Part shown: piece by piece, positions 52,201 through 62,703 of the stretch
Position numbering within the stretch: the first letter of the stretch is position 1
How the letters are laid out: every line of letters starts with the position of its first letter
Assembly: GCA_018873245.2 (NCBI GenBank)
Contig: JAEMBT020000003.1
Coordinates: 4,545,843-4,609,842 of the forward strand
Source of the DNA: Archegozetes longisetosus
Lineage: Eukaryota; Arthropoda; Arachnida; Sarcoptiformes; Trhypochthoniidae
DNA length: 64,000 nucleotides
Direction: 5' to 3'
Notes under the pieces: model-generated
Database searches by the model: none
What the model was told of the DNA's origin: nothing
What the model saw: the letters and a program-made list of their open reading frames with translations, nothing else
Program-made: the position numbers and the translations under genes

Positions 52201-55200
52201 GACAAGACTCGTATATCATCCGTTCTCAACAGTTAAGCTCATAAGTTGAGTCTTCGATATTACGCCTACAATGGTATTAAAATACCTAAACAAATGATTT
52301 CTTATAGACATTAATACGAAATTTTAGGGCGTTTTAAAGAAAAACTATATATGTGCCAAAAATATTGATCAAAGTTTCTTAATGATAGCTAAGAAAAATA
52401 CTTTTTAAATCACTAGCTTATAAAAGACAATTTAAACATGTAATTAAGTTATGTATATGTTAGCTTTTATGTTATATCAGTAATCATCAGCCAACAAATT
52501 GCAAACATCACCCAATCTATCAGTTAAACGTTGCAATGCTTTTAAGCAAAATCTCACACTATATCACCAAATATGCTAATTTACATCTTATATCAAATAA
52601 GAATTTTTTATATTTCTCATGCCAACAAATTTTCTTATAAGTCACACCTTCTTTTTAAATCCAACAACTAGAGAACGAAGATTTTTGTGAGTCAAAAATT
52701 GCTAGTTTTGCATATAATTTAGAGTTTACTCTGAATGTATTGACGTGCAAGTGTTTACTTAAAAAATATAGTTAGGCAATGTAAAAATTGTATTAATGTA
52801 ATACTATTCAGTAGTACAAGTAGCAATGACGTTAGGATGCGATAAATTTCGGTCAAGTGTCGGATCGAAGTATAGACAGACTTAAGCTTAAATATATACT
52901 AACACTATACTATACTGAAAAGTACTAAAAATCTAATACGAAAAACAATTGTTTGCCTTTTAGGCACTTAAAATAGAGGAAAGAAAATCATACATAGCTC
53001 TCAAGCTGAAATTGTTCTATAGCTAGAACTGGAGGCTATAATAGCATAGAGAATGCAGACTAATGCTAAACGAGTCACTATTATAGAAGTTTTAGTTTGA
53101 AAAAAGCTTGACAATCTATCTGCAGCCTTAGTTGAATATAATAGTAGGCAGTAGTGGCACGTGGCAGACGTGTGCCACGTCTCAGAGTCTCATTCACCAT
53201 TCACTATTAGTGTGTAGAAGACTGAGAGTCTCTTTGCTATTAGTGTGTAGAAGACTGAGAGCCTCTTTCCTATTAATGCGTACAAGAGACCAAAAGAGGG
53301 ATTTTTCACCTGGACGACTAACCATCTGCTTAAGTGGTGCATGTGAACCATCTGTTCGCTTAATATCACATCAAGTATAAGGACTCGTTCACAACTGCTC
53401 AGAAAATATTCATTTAAATTTATAATCAGTAAAACTAAGTTATTTATTAAGTTTAAGAGTATTGGAGATAAGTTTGATCCGTTTTTCGAATCATGTCAAT
53501 ACACTTAACAAAAACTATTCTTTCACAATTGTTAGGCACAAGTCGCATAAATAAATTCATTAACTGATATCTGGAAAGCAAATTGAGTAATACCTCTAGT
53601 CATGGCTTATATATAGATTTATAAGATATGAAACAATTGTTTTTGAACCTGTAAATCGATAATTGAGGAAATTTTGCCAAAAGCTAACCTAAAATATCTG
53701 TATTAACCTGAAGCACTGATTATATTGATTTCTACAAATTGAATGTTTTGCTTGATATCAATAATTACCTGATTTATGGCTTTTCACAACAACATAAAAA
53801 GTACTACAGAGTGTGCTTTAGTAACAAAATTCAATCTACAAATTGATCATAAATATCATAAAAATATAATTTGAAAATGTAAAAATGGCCAAATGAGATA
53901 AGCAGCGATAAAGATAGAAGCATATGAATTATTAATTAGTTGTAATTGGCGTTAAGTGCTCAATTTAAGATAAAGAAAATGTTTGAGTTTACTTGTAAAT
54001 CTGAGTGAGACACAGTTTTATTGGTATCTGAATGAAATGTTTTGCCAAACAAACGATCTCTAAATTGTTAGTGAGTGCCAATTTGTTATTGAGAAAAGCG
54101 AATAATAAAGAAAGAGTCAATTATAAGTTTAAATTTGAAGTAAACGATAGATTGTTAGTAAAAGTTAAACTATAATAAGAGAGAAGTAGTTATTTATAAG
54201 GCTATTAAGTGAATATATTCTCACTTGAGTCAATTTCTACAGAACATAGAGTGGATCGAGCAGTAAATCTACCAAATCTAAAGTTAATCGCAATAAACTT
54301 CTCTATACTTTCATCTAAAGCATTACTCTTAACTAAATTCCCTGAAAATTATTTGAAAATCTTTCTTATCCTTTGCTCGCAAGTTTATCATGTTTCAAAC
54401 CGTTTACTAATTTCCGCATTATTTGCTCCAATAAAATAATTAGCAATATAATCAAGGATAATTTGATTTTAACAATGGTCTCCATCGGAGCAAAAATAAT
54501 TTTTTGATCGCTGAACTATTGAAGTATCGCAATTACGATCTAATTTCCAAATTGAATTCTGTATTGAGCAAAAAGTGCGGCAGTAAGTTATGCTTGAATT
54601 AAATCAGAGTTAGATAGGAGAATGCGTGGAATAGATATTAAGCCAAAAATAGGGAAACAGCCCGCATATGAATGAATGCAAATAAAAATCACCTAATGCC
54701 AATCAGGGCCACAAGGGATAAGGCGATTGTTAGGGCAAATATGCATAAGGCTCTACGACATCCTACAAAAATCTACGACATCCTACAACTTTCTCATCAT
54801 AATTCACTCACTTTATTCAATCAGAAAGAAAAATCCAGCCACAAACAATCAGGAGATCGACATTGGGTAAAAAAGTCAATATAATAGAGAAAAGTTATTA
54901 CTACCAAATAGGTTCTAGGGATAGAAAGACAGTCACATTAAATGGAAGGTATAGTAGAGGTAGTGCAGAGCATGTTGACGCTTACACCAAACTATGCATT
55001 ACCTTCGCTACAAATGCATTGTCTCATTGAAGATCTTTGCTCTAATTTACGCACAAATCTATACAAATCTAATTCTAACCACTTTCGTGTAAATATGATC
55101 AAACGTTTTGAATGAGTATTTCAATAAAAGAAAAAAGATATTAGTCTTAATTAAAGTAGTTGTAGTCTTAGTTATAGTTAGAAAGTTTATCGAATGATTA

Positions 55201-55983
55201 GGATTATAAAATCGGGACGAATTATCGAGCGTAATCGTCATGGATACTATTACCGGTACAAGTAACTAATTCAGTATGAATTTATCAGTAAATCGAAAAT
55301 ATAGTGAAGCAAAATTGGTTGGAGAGCATGATTGTATTTGGCATTCCTATCCACATAGCAGCCTTCAGCTTTCATTTTTACTAACGCGCAAAAACAAACA
55401 AAATCATAGAAAATAAAAACATCTCAAATTAACCGAGCCGTAAATGAAATTTCCAAATTGGTTTAGGCAATAGCAATCATCTTAAACGGTTTTGATATAA
55501 TTACATAGGCCTACACATTATGTTAATGTACTAGTGCTGGATGTGAGAGTGTGGTGCAAAACGCTGTTTAATAAGCGAATTGTTACATACCATAAACATT
55601 GTATGGCAGAAAATGAATCACACTAGTTTACTTTCTTTGAGAATATTATGAATGATCGCTCAGAAAAATTACACAAAACATTATTCAAATTTTACAAATA
55701 TTATTAATACCAACGTGTGAACTAAGCGCGTAGCAAATTATTCAGCTTTGTTAGCGTTTAAAATGTGAATTGAGCTCTTTAGCTAAAGTCTACTTAAATC
55801 CTTTGCTCTTTTACACTTATTTAGTTACACAAGCCTTTGGCCAAAGTAAATAAAATTTGTATGAATTACACTAAATCAAGAATAACGTTTGCTTACCTCC
55901 TCTTCAGCCAATGTATTTACTGATTCCATTGATTGATTCAGTTGAATCGTACAATTTTCTGGTGATTGAGTCGACAGATCCAT
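22070..55983 (-). CDS. cpo: couch potato / MEC-8 / RBPMS-family RNA-binding protein, two RRMs
   Basis: Eleven coding exons: 55897-55983, 25317-25394, 24625-24678, 24460-24522, 24171-24203, 23690-23807, 23489-23619, 22841-23070, 22682-22751, 22398-22529 and 22070-22084. They total 1011 bases including the stop, or 336 residues, with every junction in phase. RRM1 (about 30-117) shows RNP2 LFVSGL, the family words [12 protein letters not shown] and [12 protein letters not shown]1 VGFVTF and [10 protein letters not shown]. The Ala/Pro/His-rich linker contains LVHPALHAQ, much as in fly Couch potato. RRM2 (about 243-323) shows RNP2 LFVANL and RNP1 VAFVEY and ends CEYARNKM. Family members bind CAC-containing RNA and control splicing and mRNA fate; fly Couch potato acts in the nervous system and diapause, and worm MEC-8 in touch-neuron splicing. 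Two RRMs match MEC-8; vertebrate RBPMS has one. The last exon is only four codons and is the least certain. Confidence 0.94.
23489..23619 (-). CDS. cpo: cpo exon 7: inter-RRM linker
   Basis: Encodes residues 145-188 after a codon split C|TT with exon 6. The protein segment has [13 protein letters not shown] and [11 protein letters not shown], recognisable from fly Couch potato, where a similar motif lies near one isoform's C-terminus. The donor is CCG|GTGAGT. If the donor were not used, the frame would run [12 protein letters not shown] and stop, which resembles a short isoform lacking RRM2. Confidence 0.85.
23690..25394 (-). CDS. cpo: cpo exons 2-6: RRM1
   Basis: Exon 2 (25317-25394) encodes [18 protein letters not shown] and on to RAYK. 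Exon 3 (24625-24678) encodes [18 protein letters not shown]. Exon 4 (24460-24522) encodes [20 protein letters not shown]. Exon 5 (24171-24203) encodes [11 protein letters not shown]. Exon 6 (23690-23807) encodes [18 protein letters not shown] and the start of the linker. The order and spacing match RBPMS/MEC-8 RRM1 exactly. FDLDLP departs from the usual FDPxLP by one substitution. Confidence 0.96.
23808..24170 (-). other. GC-AG intron of cpo
   Basis: The donor after exon 5 reads CAACAG|GCAAGT. GC replaces GT while the rest matches the donor consensus perfectly, as is typical of true GC-AG introns. The only nearby GT (four bases downstream) would break the RRM1 frame. The acceptor is TTAACAG|ATAAGG. 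Confidence 0.85.
25622..25699. repeat. compound microsatellite (TC)n(ATT)n
   Basis: About nine TC units (25622-25640) run directly into about twenty ATT units (25641-25699). It lies about 230 bp inside the large cpo intron from its acceptor end. Confidence 0.95.
27055..27152. repeat. 22-bp minisatellite, about 4.5 units
   Basis: Four units of GCATTCTCTACACAATTCTCAT at 27055, 27077, 27099 and 27121, the last with one change, followed by a partial unit. The first three are identical, so the expansion is recent. Confidence 0.9.
29100..29309 (+). mobile_element. inverted-repeat element family 1, copy A
   Basis: Starts CTTAATAATCCGTAATAGC and continues AACAAGAAAA. The end, read on the minus strand, is CTTAATAATCTCTGATAGC then AACCAGAAG. 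That gives terminal inverted repeats of about 25 bp with a few mismatches. The 210-bp body has no open frame. TTAA at both ends could be the target site. Confidence 0.8.
31657..31719. repeat. 22-bp tandem repeat, 2.9 units
   Basis: Units ACAACTAGAATCTTATTCTA(AA) at 31657 and 31701 flank a variant with ATCC at 31679. Confidence 0.85.
34387..34588 (+). mobile_element. inverted-repeat element family 1, copy B
   Basis: Begins with TAATAACCCCTGATAGCAAC followed by AAGAAAAAC and ends with CCGGTTGCTGTCGAAGATTA. Interior words are shared with the copy at 29100 (TTTCTA-GACA, TGTTGAATAT). Confidence 0.7.
37401..37425. repeat. (AATTAG)n short repeat
   Basis: About four copies of the hexamer AATTAG. 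Confidence 0.8.
38545..38614. mobile_element. 70-bp hairpin with pogo-like ends
   Basis: CAGTCACCTCTCGTTGTA at 38545 is inverted as TACAACGAGAGTTGACTG ending at 38614, with a further TCAACGGG/CCC-type pairing toward the loop. CAGTxxACCTCGxTxTA resembles the end motif of pogo/Tigger-type DNA transposons. It is far too short to encode anything. Confidence 0.6.
38706..38767. repeat. (GA)n microsatellite, about 31 units
   Basis: Uninterrupted AG/GA dinucleotides inside the large cpo intron. Confidence 0.97.
42890..42945. other. near-perfect 56-nt hairpin, possible pre-miRNA
   Basis: GCTCTATAAGAGCCCTATCT is answered by AGATAGGGCTTTATAGC around a short A/T-rich loop, with inner TAAT/ATTA pairing extending the stem. 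Two arms of about 22 nt are available. It lies in the cpo intron; the palindrome gives no preferred strand. It could equally be a degenerate miniature transposon. Confidence 0.4.
43193..43235. repeat. (GA)n microsatellite, about 21 units
   Basis: Uninterrupted GA dinucleotides in the large cpo intron. Confidence 0.97.
45828..45909 (-). other. orphan exon-like segment (hydrophobic)
   Basis: On the minus strand an acceptor TTTTAATTAG precedes 82 bases that end at a perfect donor GGC|GTAAGT. One frame reads [20 protein letters not shown] then PVGIVG, resembling a membrane segment. No matching neighbour exon was found, and 82 bp cannot be a cassette in cpo without a frameshift. It may be chance. 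Confidence 0.2.
48016..48155. mobile_element. 140-bp miniature element with pogo-like terminal inverted repeats
   Basis: Left end CAGTAAAACCTGTCTAACTT; right end, read inverted, CAGTAAAAGCTGTTCAACTT. The arms stay similar to about 45 bp (both reach TTAAGTGGTT). CAGT ends flanked by CA/TA fit a Tc1/mariner-pogo type insertion at TA with one decayed flank. No coding capacity. Confidence 0.7.
49073..49280 (+). mobile_element. inverted-repeat element family 1, copy C
   Basis: Begins TTAATAATCCACGACGGCAA and ends GCGGTTGCTACCATAGATTT followed by TTAAG. The interior aligns with the copy at 29100 over about 208 bp (GGTCTGAT near the right side). Confidence 0.75.
53146..53180. repeat. GC-rich palindromic patch with E-box-like CACGTG
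   Basis: Overlapping inverted repeats GTGGCAC...GTGCCAC and GACGTG...CACGTC in very AT-rich surroundings, containing a CACGTG core. It may be a protein-binding site or structural; it abuts a 33-bp tandem repeat. Confidence 0.4.
53204..53291. repeat. 33-bp tandem repeat, about 2.7 units
   Basis: Units start CTATTAGTGTGTAGAAGACT at 53204 and 53237; a diverged partial unit starts at 53270. Confidence 0.85.
55897..55983 (-). CDS. cpo: cpo exon 1 (coding): N-terminus
   Basis: Encodes 29 residues, [20 protein letters not shown] followed by SVNTLAEEE, ending in phase 0 at GAGGAG|GTAAGC. The acidic LAEEE followed by [10 protein letters not shown] matches the EE-VRTLF junction of RBPMS-family proteins, which is why this remote exon is assigned to cpo. 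The frame is open upstream to another ATG at 56068-56070, but a good acceptor (ACATTTCAG|TCAAAT, at 56025/56026) falls between, so that part is probably intron and the exon begins with about 42 bases of leader. Confidence 0.85.
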
Positions 55984-56025
55984 TATTTTTATCTTTCTTA
56001 GCGAATCTATTACTTTAAGATTTGA

Positions 56026-56598
56026 CTGAAATGTGTTTGAGAGAACAATAAAAATGTTCAATTTCAACAAAGTCTATATTTGTCTCAAAAGCAACTGAAC
56101 ATGAAAATGTTTGAGTTATCGATCATACAGTTTAATGATTATAGATTTATATAATTATTATATACTTATATATTCAGTAACTGCATAAACTGCGGTAATA
56201 TAAGATTTAATCAATTCAAGTGTAGATAAGAAGAGAAAAGATGAAAAAAAGTTGTTCATAAACTTATTGCTGCCTTAAATTTGTAGCAAATGATCTTCAG
56301 AGGACTTACGATGTGATGTCTGTTAAGATTCGCTCACTTGACAAGCAATTAACATACAGTAAAACACAGGTATTGTTATATAACTTATATTAATATTAAT
56401 AGTACAATGAACTGATAGTGGATTGATTATTATTAAGGCTATAGTTTACATCACAGACTTTTCTTTAACCCAACGAGTTGTTCTTGTGATGAAATAAGTT
56501 TTCAATGAATGATTGAATATAACGTAGAGAAGAACAACAAAAATTGTGGATATGTCCAGAGAGTGCCAAAAGTGCTAGAATCGTGCAGAAGTGCTCAC
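56026..56598. other. probable cpo 5' intron, no gene seen
   Basis: AT-rich DNA between the first coding exon and the candidate leader exon at 56599. No coding signal. Confidence 0.4.
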
Positions 56599-56763
56599 CG
56601 GCATATGTGTTTCCAAACTGACAGCCAAAAGCCTTTTCAGTGCTGGAAACTACCACTCTCCTCCACGAGTTTGCGTACATTATTCCATCCCAAAGGTAGA
56701 ATTAAAGGTAAACAAATTCAAACCAATTACTATGAGCTATCACGATTAAGACTATGACTATCT
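56599..56763 (-). other. candidate cpo 5' UTR exon
   Basis: On the minus strand, sequence of more even composition ends in a strong donor CCG|GTGAGC (exon end 56599). An AAAATAACAG acceptor-like site sits at about 56764. It lies 570 bp upstream of the first coding exon and in the same orientation. No protein is implied. Confidence 0.35.
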
Positions 56764-57296
56764 GTTATTTTATTTTTACATTAGTAATCAGTTTTACAAA
56801 ATCACGATCAGGTCAAACAATTCTTATTTTTATTAGTAATTTTAAGCTTTTAACTTCTGTTTAAATAATAATTAAACCTTTATTAAAATAGAAATATTCT
56901 TCGATAGTACAGTCTATGTGCAGAAAGAATAATAGGATTGCGTTTCAGTTTATTCTTGATAATTGATAAAAATGAATTGCCAAAGTATCAGATGAACTTT
57001 TTGAAGAGCAATAAAGTCTTTTTTCATCGTACTTTGGCACTAATTCTTACCAGTCATTACTGACAAGTTTAAACACACTTCTATTACTCTGTCTGTACAC
57101 CTTTATTTTGCATTTATCTATAGCAACCGCTTAGAACTACGACTTCAATTTGTCCATAGCGTGATTCAATGACGTTACGGTTACTATTTTAATAAAAGTC
57201 GCGGATTTGTCATTTAGAATCATAGAGACATTCACTATATCTAAAAAATATATACTTCACAACAATCCTAATCAATAGTAGATTTTTATTTAGAAA

Positions 57297-57520
57297 GGGG
57301 GGCGCAGGTGTTGTTCCGGTCGCGTTTGGCCACTACGCGTCTGTTGATGTGCTGCATATTTAGAGAGCTCTTTTGTCTCTCACGCTCAGCCAGGAGTCGA
57401 TAGTAAGAGAATATTACTTATGCTACTGAAGCCTACCGATGGGGGATTTATTGCGGGGAAATGGTTTCCGGATCCCAACTAGAAAACTACAATTGAATGC
57501 GCTACTTTCCCCCTAATGTT
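57297..57520. other. GC-rich island, unassigned
   Basis: About 220 bp clearly richer in G, C and CpG than anything nearby (GGGGGG run, CGGTCGCG, ACGCG, ending CCCCC). On the minus strand one 39-codon frame contains RLLAERERQKSSLNMQHINR before a stop, and a second frame reads VGIRKPFPRNKSPIGRLQ. No splice signals join them. It could be a promoter-proximal cpo leader exon, a decayed gene fragment or a foreign insertion. Confidence 0.4.
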
Positions 57521-60500
57521 TTGTGTTTAGTTCACACAACTTTTCAATGGGTATCTCATTCAATATGAAAGTCTATTGGATTGTTTTTTAGGTGAATCTA
57601 ACTAAATTTAACCAAATTAATATTTAGAAAGAGTATAATTTTGTTAAACTGCAACCTTCCTTATAACTGAATTGGCACATTTTTATTAATTAATATAATA
57701 ATAATAATAACAATAACATAAATAAATGATGGCATTTGGACCGTATACCATAATAGATCGATGTAATTATCAGATTAAACCAGAAGCCGATGCCATTTAA
57801 TTGCTAACATTCATATAGTTTTCTACTAATGTATTATAAATGCATTATACTCTGAATTTTGTTCAAATAAATTCTCTGACATTCGCTTTTATGTTTTTAT
57901 GAGAAAAGTTTATTAATGATTTTTCGTAGCATTTAGATTAATAAAAGCCCAAAAGGATATTTAAAGAGAAAAGTTGAACTATTGGTTACGCCTCTTCTAC
58001 CGGTGTGTGTTTTGTTGTGCGGCCTTATTATGTTAAATGCTATTAACGTGATCGCTATACTCCAAATTGCAGGCAATTTTCTTTCACCCAAAATATACCT
58101 CTAAACTATCAAAACAACTCCTAATCTTAACCTTACAAACTACTTTCAAATGGTATTTCAAATGCTAAACGTTTTTTTCAATATATTACATGAAAACACT
58201 TCAATTGTTTAATTCTTCAGACGAAAGGCTCGTTAAGTATTTATGAACTGATTCTCACTATAACAACAGCTATATATCTATTACCAGATAAGATGGATGT
58301 CTAGCTCTTATTCCAACTACTGTTCATTGAAATGCAAATCAAATTGTTTTTATATCAATTAATGCGTGAAAAGGATTTTGCATTTTATTTTTAAAATTCA
58401 TTGCAATCCATTGTAATGAGCATAAGAGATATGTCATTTCCATAACAATTGCAGCGAATTATAGCTTATGCTCTCAACATTTGAAGAGCGCTTCTGATCG
58501 TTGATGCTTTCAATTTCAAATTATTCGCTTTGTCTTTCATTAACATTTGTAAGAAATTATTTTAATTAGCAGATTTTATCACAGACAAAATTGTCAACAA
58601 TGGCATTAGTTTTTATTCGGATTGATTTTTGCATCGACTAAGCTGTAAGCCTATAGATGTGTTTTTCGCTGTTCAAATATAACATATTACCGATCAATAG
58701 TAAAGCTACAAATTTTCAAATCAATTTATTAAACAAACTTTTAGCTAGTTATTCAATCATATAGTTAAACAGGAGAAACGTGAGAGACTGTATTGTTACG
58801 TACTAAGAGTTAAGTAATAGAATAAACATAAGAAAGTGATATAAAATGCACAACTAATTCAAAGTGTTTTTAACTAGTGACTTCTTATTCATTAAGAGCG
58901 TCACACATGCTGTACATGAATTATGCAAAAAAGTATGCTCTCAAGAATACAAACTACATTATCTGATAACTCTCTTACAACTATCTCTTTTCATTCAATT
59001 TGTTCTTGTCTATCAGTTTCTTTCAAAATTCTAACTACTTATCTATTTAATGGTTTTTATAAACTCTAATTTTTGCTTTCATTTCTCCGATGTTTCTTCT
59101 TATAACTTGCAATTTATTCAATAAGATCTTCCGAATCCAATTAAGTTAAATAGATTAAGATTTGATTACAAGTTAAAACTTATTTCTTATTCGTTTGGAA
59201 TCAGGTAAAACAAAAATTACTGCAAGTTATTTGAGATATCTTTCAAAACTTTTAATAATTGATTTAGAAAACTTGATCGTTGGAAACAACATTCTCAATA
59301 AATTAGTTCTTTTACTATTTGAAAAAAACAAAATATCTTTTTATGATTTAGGAGTAAAATAGTCGATATTCTCTATTCATTCGAACCTTTCTTTTATTCT
59401 GAAACTTCTTCTTTACGATATTCAACAAATAGACAAGTTTCACAAATTTATTTAGCAAAATATCTTAATTAAATGCTCGTGCTCAAATAATTTGGTTAAT
59501 AACCAGAGATCTTATTGAGTGAAACATTTTCATTAAAAGACTTGATGCAATGCATTTGATAAATAGGTGAGAAAAAGTCTGAATATGTTGAAATGAGCTT
59601 CAAATTGGAATCGCATTCGGCACATGAATCAAAATTAATCTAATATGAATAGTAAGATTAAAAAGATTAACTGACAAAAACAAATTTAGTTTGAATTATT
59701 GATAAAATCAAGAGAATAAGTAGTGTGAGAGATGGTAAGACTTAAACATTATTCTCTGTTCAATATGAGCTAAGAATATGAGTTAGGAATATAAGTTAAT
59801 TCTGGAAATAGCACTTCACAACAAATATTCTCAACGGTAATAACTTAATGTGGCTTTGCACAACATATTAATCACAATTAAAGCAATATAAGAGTCATTT
59901 TAGAAAGTAGTGTAAATTAATATAAGATAAAGTTATACGAATTAGTTTAGGGTTAGTATTATGTTTGTAAACATCACTGTAATATATAGGCATATCGTTC
60001 AGATCATTAGGGATAGCAAACACTTTAGTGTCAAACTCCTATAACCTACACTTCCTCTAAAGGTAAACCTCTTTCCTAACCTATTGGGGCCAAAAACAAC
60101 ATCAAATAATTTATATGTAACTTTCTATTGAGTAAGCCAAGCATCTCATAGCTATCTGATGTGTTAGCTAGCCTGTTTTGCCTTAACAGTGAATTACTAG
60201 TGTGATTAATGGCGTATATATTATTAAGTTAGAGACTTTAAAGTTTAATTTAGAATATGTTTGGCCAAAATTGGATTACATTCACTAATATATAATGAGT
60301 GAATAAGCCAAATATAAAAAGTTCAAATCACATTTTGTGGCATTCTCGAACAACCGTTGCCAACACATACAGAATTATGACTTACGCCACTACTCAGTTC
60401 TGATTCAATTTTAATGCCTTACAACGAATTCTACTCAGCATTACAGTCATATACCTCTATAAATTGAAAATAATGTAAGAAAGAGAGCCAGAATAAGGAA

Positions 60501-62703
60501 AGGTCTGCAAAGTTATACATTAATAAAATATGCGCTCTATATCATTATAAATAAATGAGATTCAATATATATGCGAATAGGACTGAACAGATCTAATATA
60601 GAAATTATCAAGCAAACATCATAATGTCAATCAATTGACCCATTTTCTACCACCATTAGTCATTTTAAAGCTACATCATCTTTGAAGTATTTCATTTGGA
60701 ATATTGCTCCATTTCATGCTCTCTCAATTATCTTATCATGTTATAATTTCTCTCTTCTTGTCACTTCTCGTCATTCCCAATTCCTTAATACTTTTTCAAA
60801 CTCTACTGATAACTAATTGCTCAATGGTTTTGAATAATAACAAATATTTGGTCTTAGGTCAAGGTGAGAGACCATACTCAATAACTAGACGATGAATATT
60901 AGGTGAAAATCATATTTTAGTTGACGAAAAAGCATTATCACGAATTGAAAGTGAACTAATTTGATGCATGAATGAAGCAAGATAAATGTAATATTGATTA
61001 ATGCTTTCTATTATTAATTGAATTTTTTGTTGCTGATTCTCAAATACTGTAGAGCTCTTCTAATTCTAGTTGAATTTCATTTAAATTATTTAAGATTTTT
61101 AATTTAGTTAAAGACGAGCCTATCTTTGAAACAAAGATGAAAAAAATCGATTTTATCTTAGCTGATAAAATAAGAAGCGTTATGAGAAACTGAGAATCAA
61201 ATTCTAGCCTATCTGACGAGATTTATGAAAATAATGATCTGCCAAAATAAATCATAATAGTAATACTCGTCAAATTGATTAAGAATTCTCTATGAATAGA
61301 GAAATTTCATTGTTGTTAAATAATCTTTTGAAAGACTTAAACGTTTGAGTTAAACGTTAACTATTAATATTCCTAATATCTTAATATTTTTTCTCCTTAC
61401 AATACTACACTTTAATATAGAGACTGCAAAAGATCATCAATTTTAACCTATGAGGTATTCTCTTGCCAGCTAAGAGATGTCAGAAAATTATATTAAGATA
61501 CAATACTCTCAAGTAAGAGGTTTAGAGCCTTTTCAAGTTAGCTTTTAGAAGAACATGAAATTTATTGACTTTATACATACTGAACAATATTAAAAGATAG
61601 ATATATGGCTCATTTTTGTCTAATATTCATAAACATATTTGTTGATCAACTTTATTAAGGTAAACTCATACCAATTGTCACAATAATTTGGGGCATATTA
61701 TTTTTTACTTAATAAACAACTAATCAATTTTTCATTCATTTGTTTCATCCAAATTATTGCATGAAAACTTAAAATTAATCTAAAAGTTGATTACTTGAGG
61801 CTCGAGCGCATAGGTTGCGTCAGTCACCTCCAAGCAATAAGTGTTCACTTCTGGTGTTTTTCTCTGTTTTTTAATCTAATTCATATTTGTTTGTATTGAT
61901 CAATTTTAAACTGATTGGTAAGTTTCATCTCTAGATATAAAGTAGGTCTACCTCTTTGAAGACGAACTTTAATTCTGACAAAAACTTGCAGTAGCTCTGA
62001 AAACGTAGTGTAAATAGAAACTAAATTTATTCATTGAAGTAATCACTGATGCAAATGACCTCAGAAAGAATTTTCAATAAACTTTCAACCGAAAATAATA
62101 AACAAAAGTTGATAAAGTGTGATACAAGTGAAAGTAAAGATTGAAAGGTAACCTGCTATGAAATCGGAAAGTTGTATACATTACAACCTTAAATGTATGC
62201 TTTAGTGTATGGTTGCTTTAATTAATTGAACCCATTCAATGTATTGCACAAAAGCATAGTCTGAAGAAGTACACAATTTTTCATTTGATAGCACATTGAC
62301 TTCCATATTAGAAATCAGTTTTGCCATAAACTTTAGCTCAATGTTTAGCCAATGATTTAATTGGAAAGCGATCCATTAGACTTTTCAACTTTTAATTAGA
62401 ATTTCCAGTTAATTAAATTTGTAATTAGTTGCAATACATAACATTAGCTGTGAATTAGTCGAAATGTTAACTCAAGTGACATATTTAGCAAAAGTAAAGA
62501 TTTTGCTTTAAAATCTTGAATTCGTTGAAATTATCAAAACAATCTTTTTATAGTATCTTGATCCATTTCTTAAAGGAGAGAAACAATTGTTAGTAATTTT
62601 TAATAAGCGATATAGTGATACACTGTATTGAAAACTACTTTGTATAGATAGAGTATTTCAGAAAAGCCTTCATTACCTTAAGATATATTGTACGCTTGCA
62701 AGC
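57521..62703. other. intergenic, no gene seen
   Basis: AT-rich DNA with an (AAT)n run near 57690. A frame at 60704-60864 on the plus strand starts with a signal-peptide-like stretch and meets a donor CAAG|GTGAGA, but no continuation exon was found. Confidence 0.45.

Larger units (their letters stand above)
25395..55896 (-). other. 30.5-kb intron of cpo
   Basis: Bounded by the donor GAGGAG|GTAAGC at the 55897 exon and the acceptor TTTTTATTGCAG|GTGAGA at 25395. Both neighbouring exons end and start in phase 0, and the joined protein reads [15 protein letters not shown], as expected at an RRM start. Contents: three inverted-repeat elements (29100, 34387, 49073), pogo-like miniature elements (38545, 48016), a hairpin (42890), minisatellites (27055, 31657, 53204) and microsatellites. 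No nested gene could be supported on either strand; the many 60-108-codon open frames are what random AT-rich DNA gives. Confidence 0.85.

Noticed and set aside
56068-56070. Alternative upstream ATG for cpo, extending the N-terminus by 29 residues.
   Set aside because: A good acceptor (TTTCAG at 56026-56031) lies between it and the ATG at 55983, and the extra residues look like translated intron.
57297-57520. U1 or other spliceosomal RNA gene in the GC-rich island.
   Set aside because: No recognisable 5' ACTTACCTG, Sm site or other conserved snRNA blocks on either strand.
60704-60895. Plus-strand frame with a signal-peptide-like N-terminus and an internal GTGAGA donor.
   Set aside because: No second exon with compatible phase was recognised. 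Hydrophobic T-rich frames are common by chance in this DNA.
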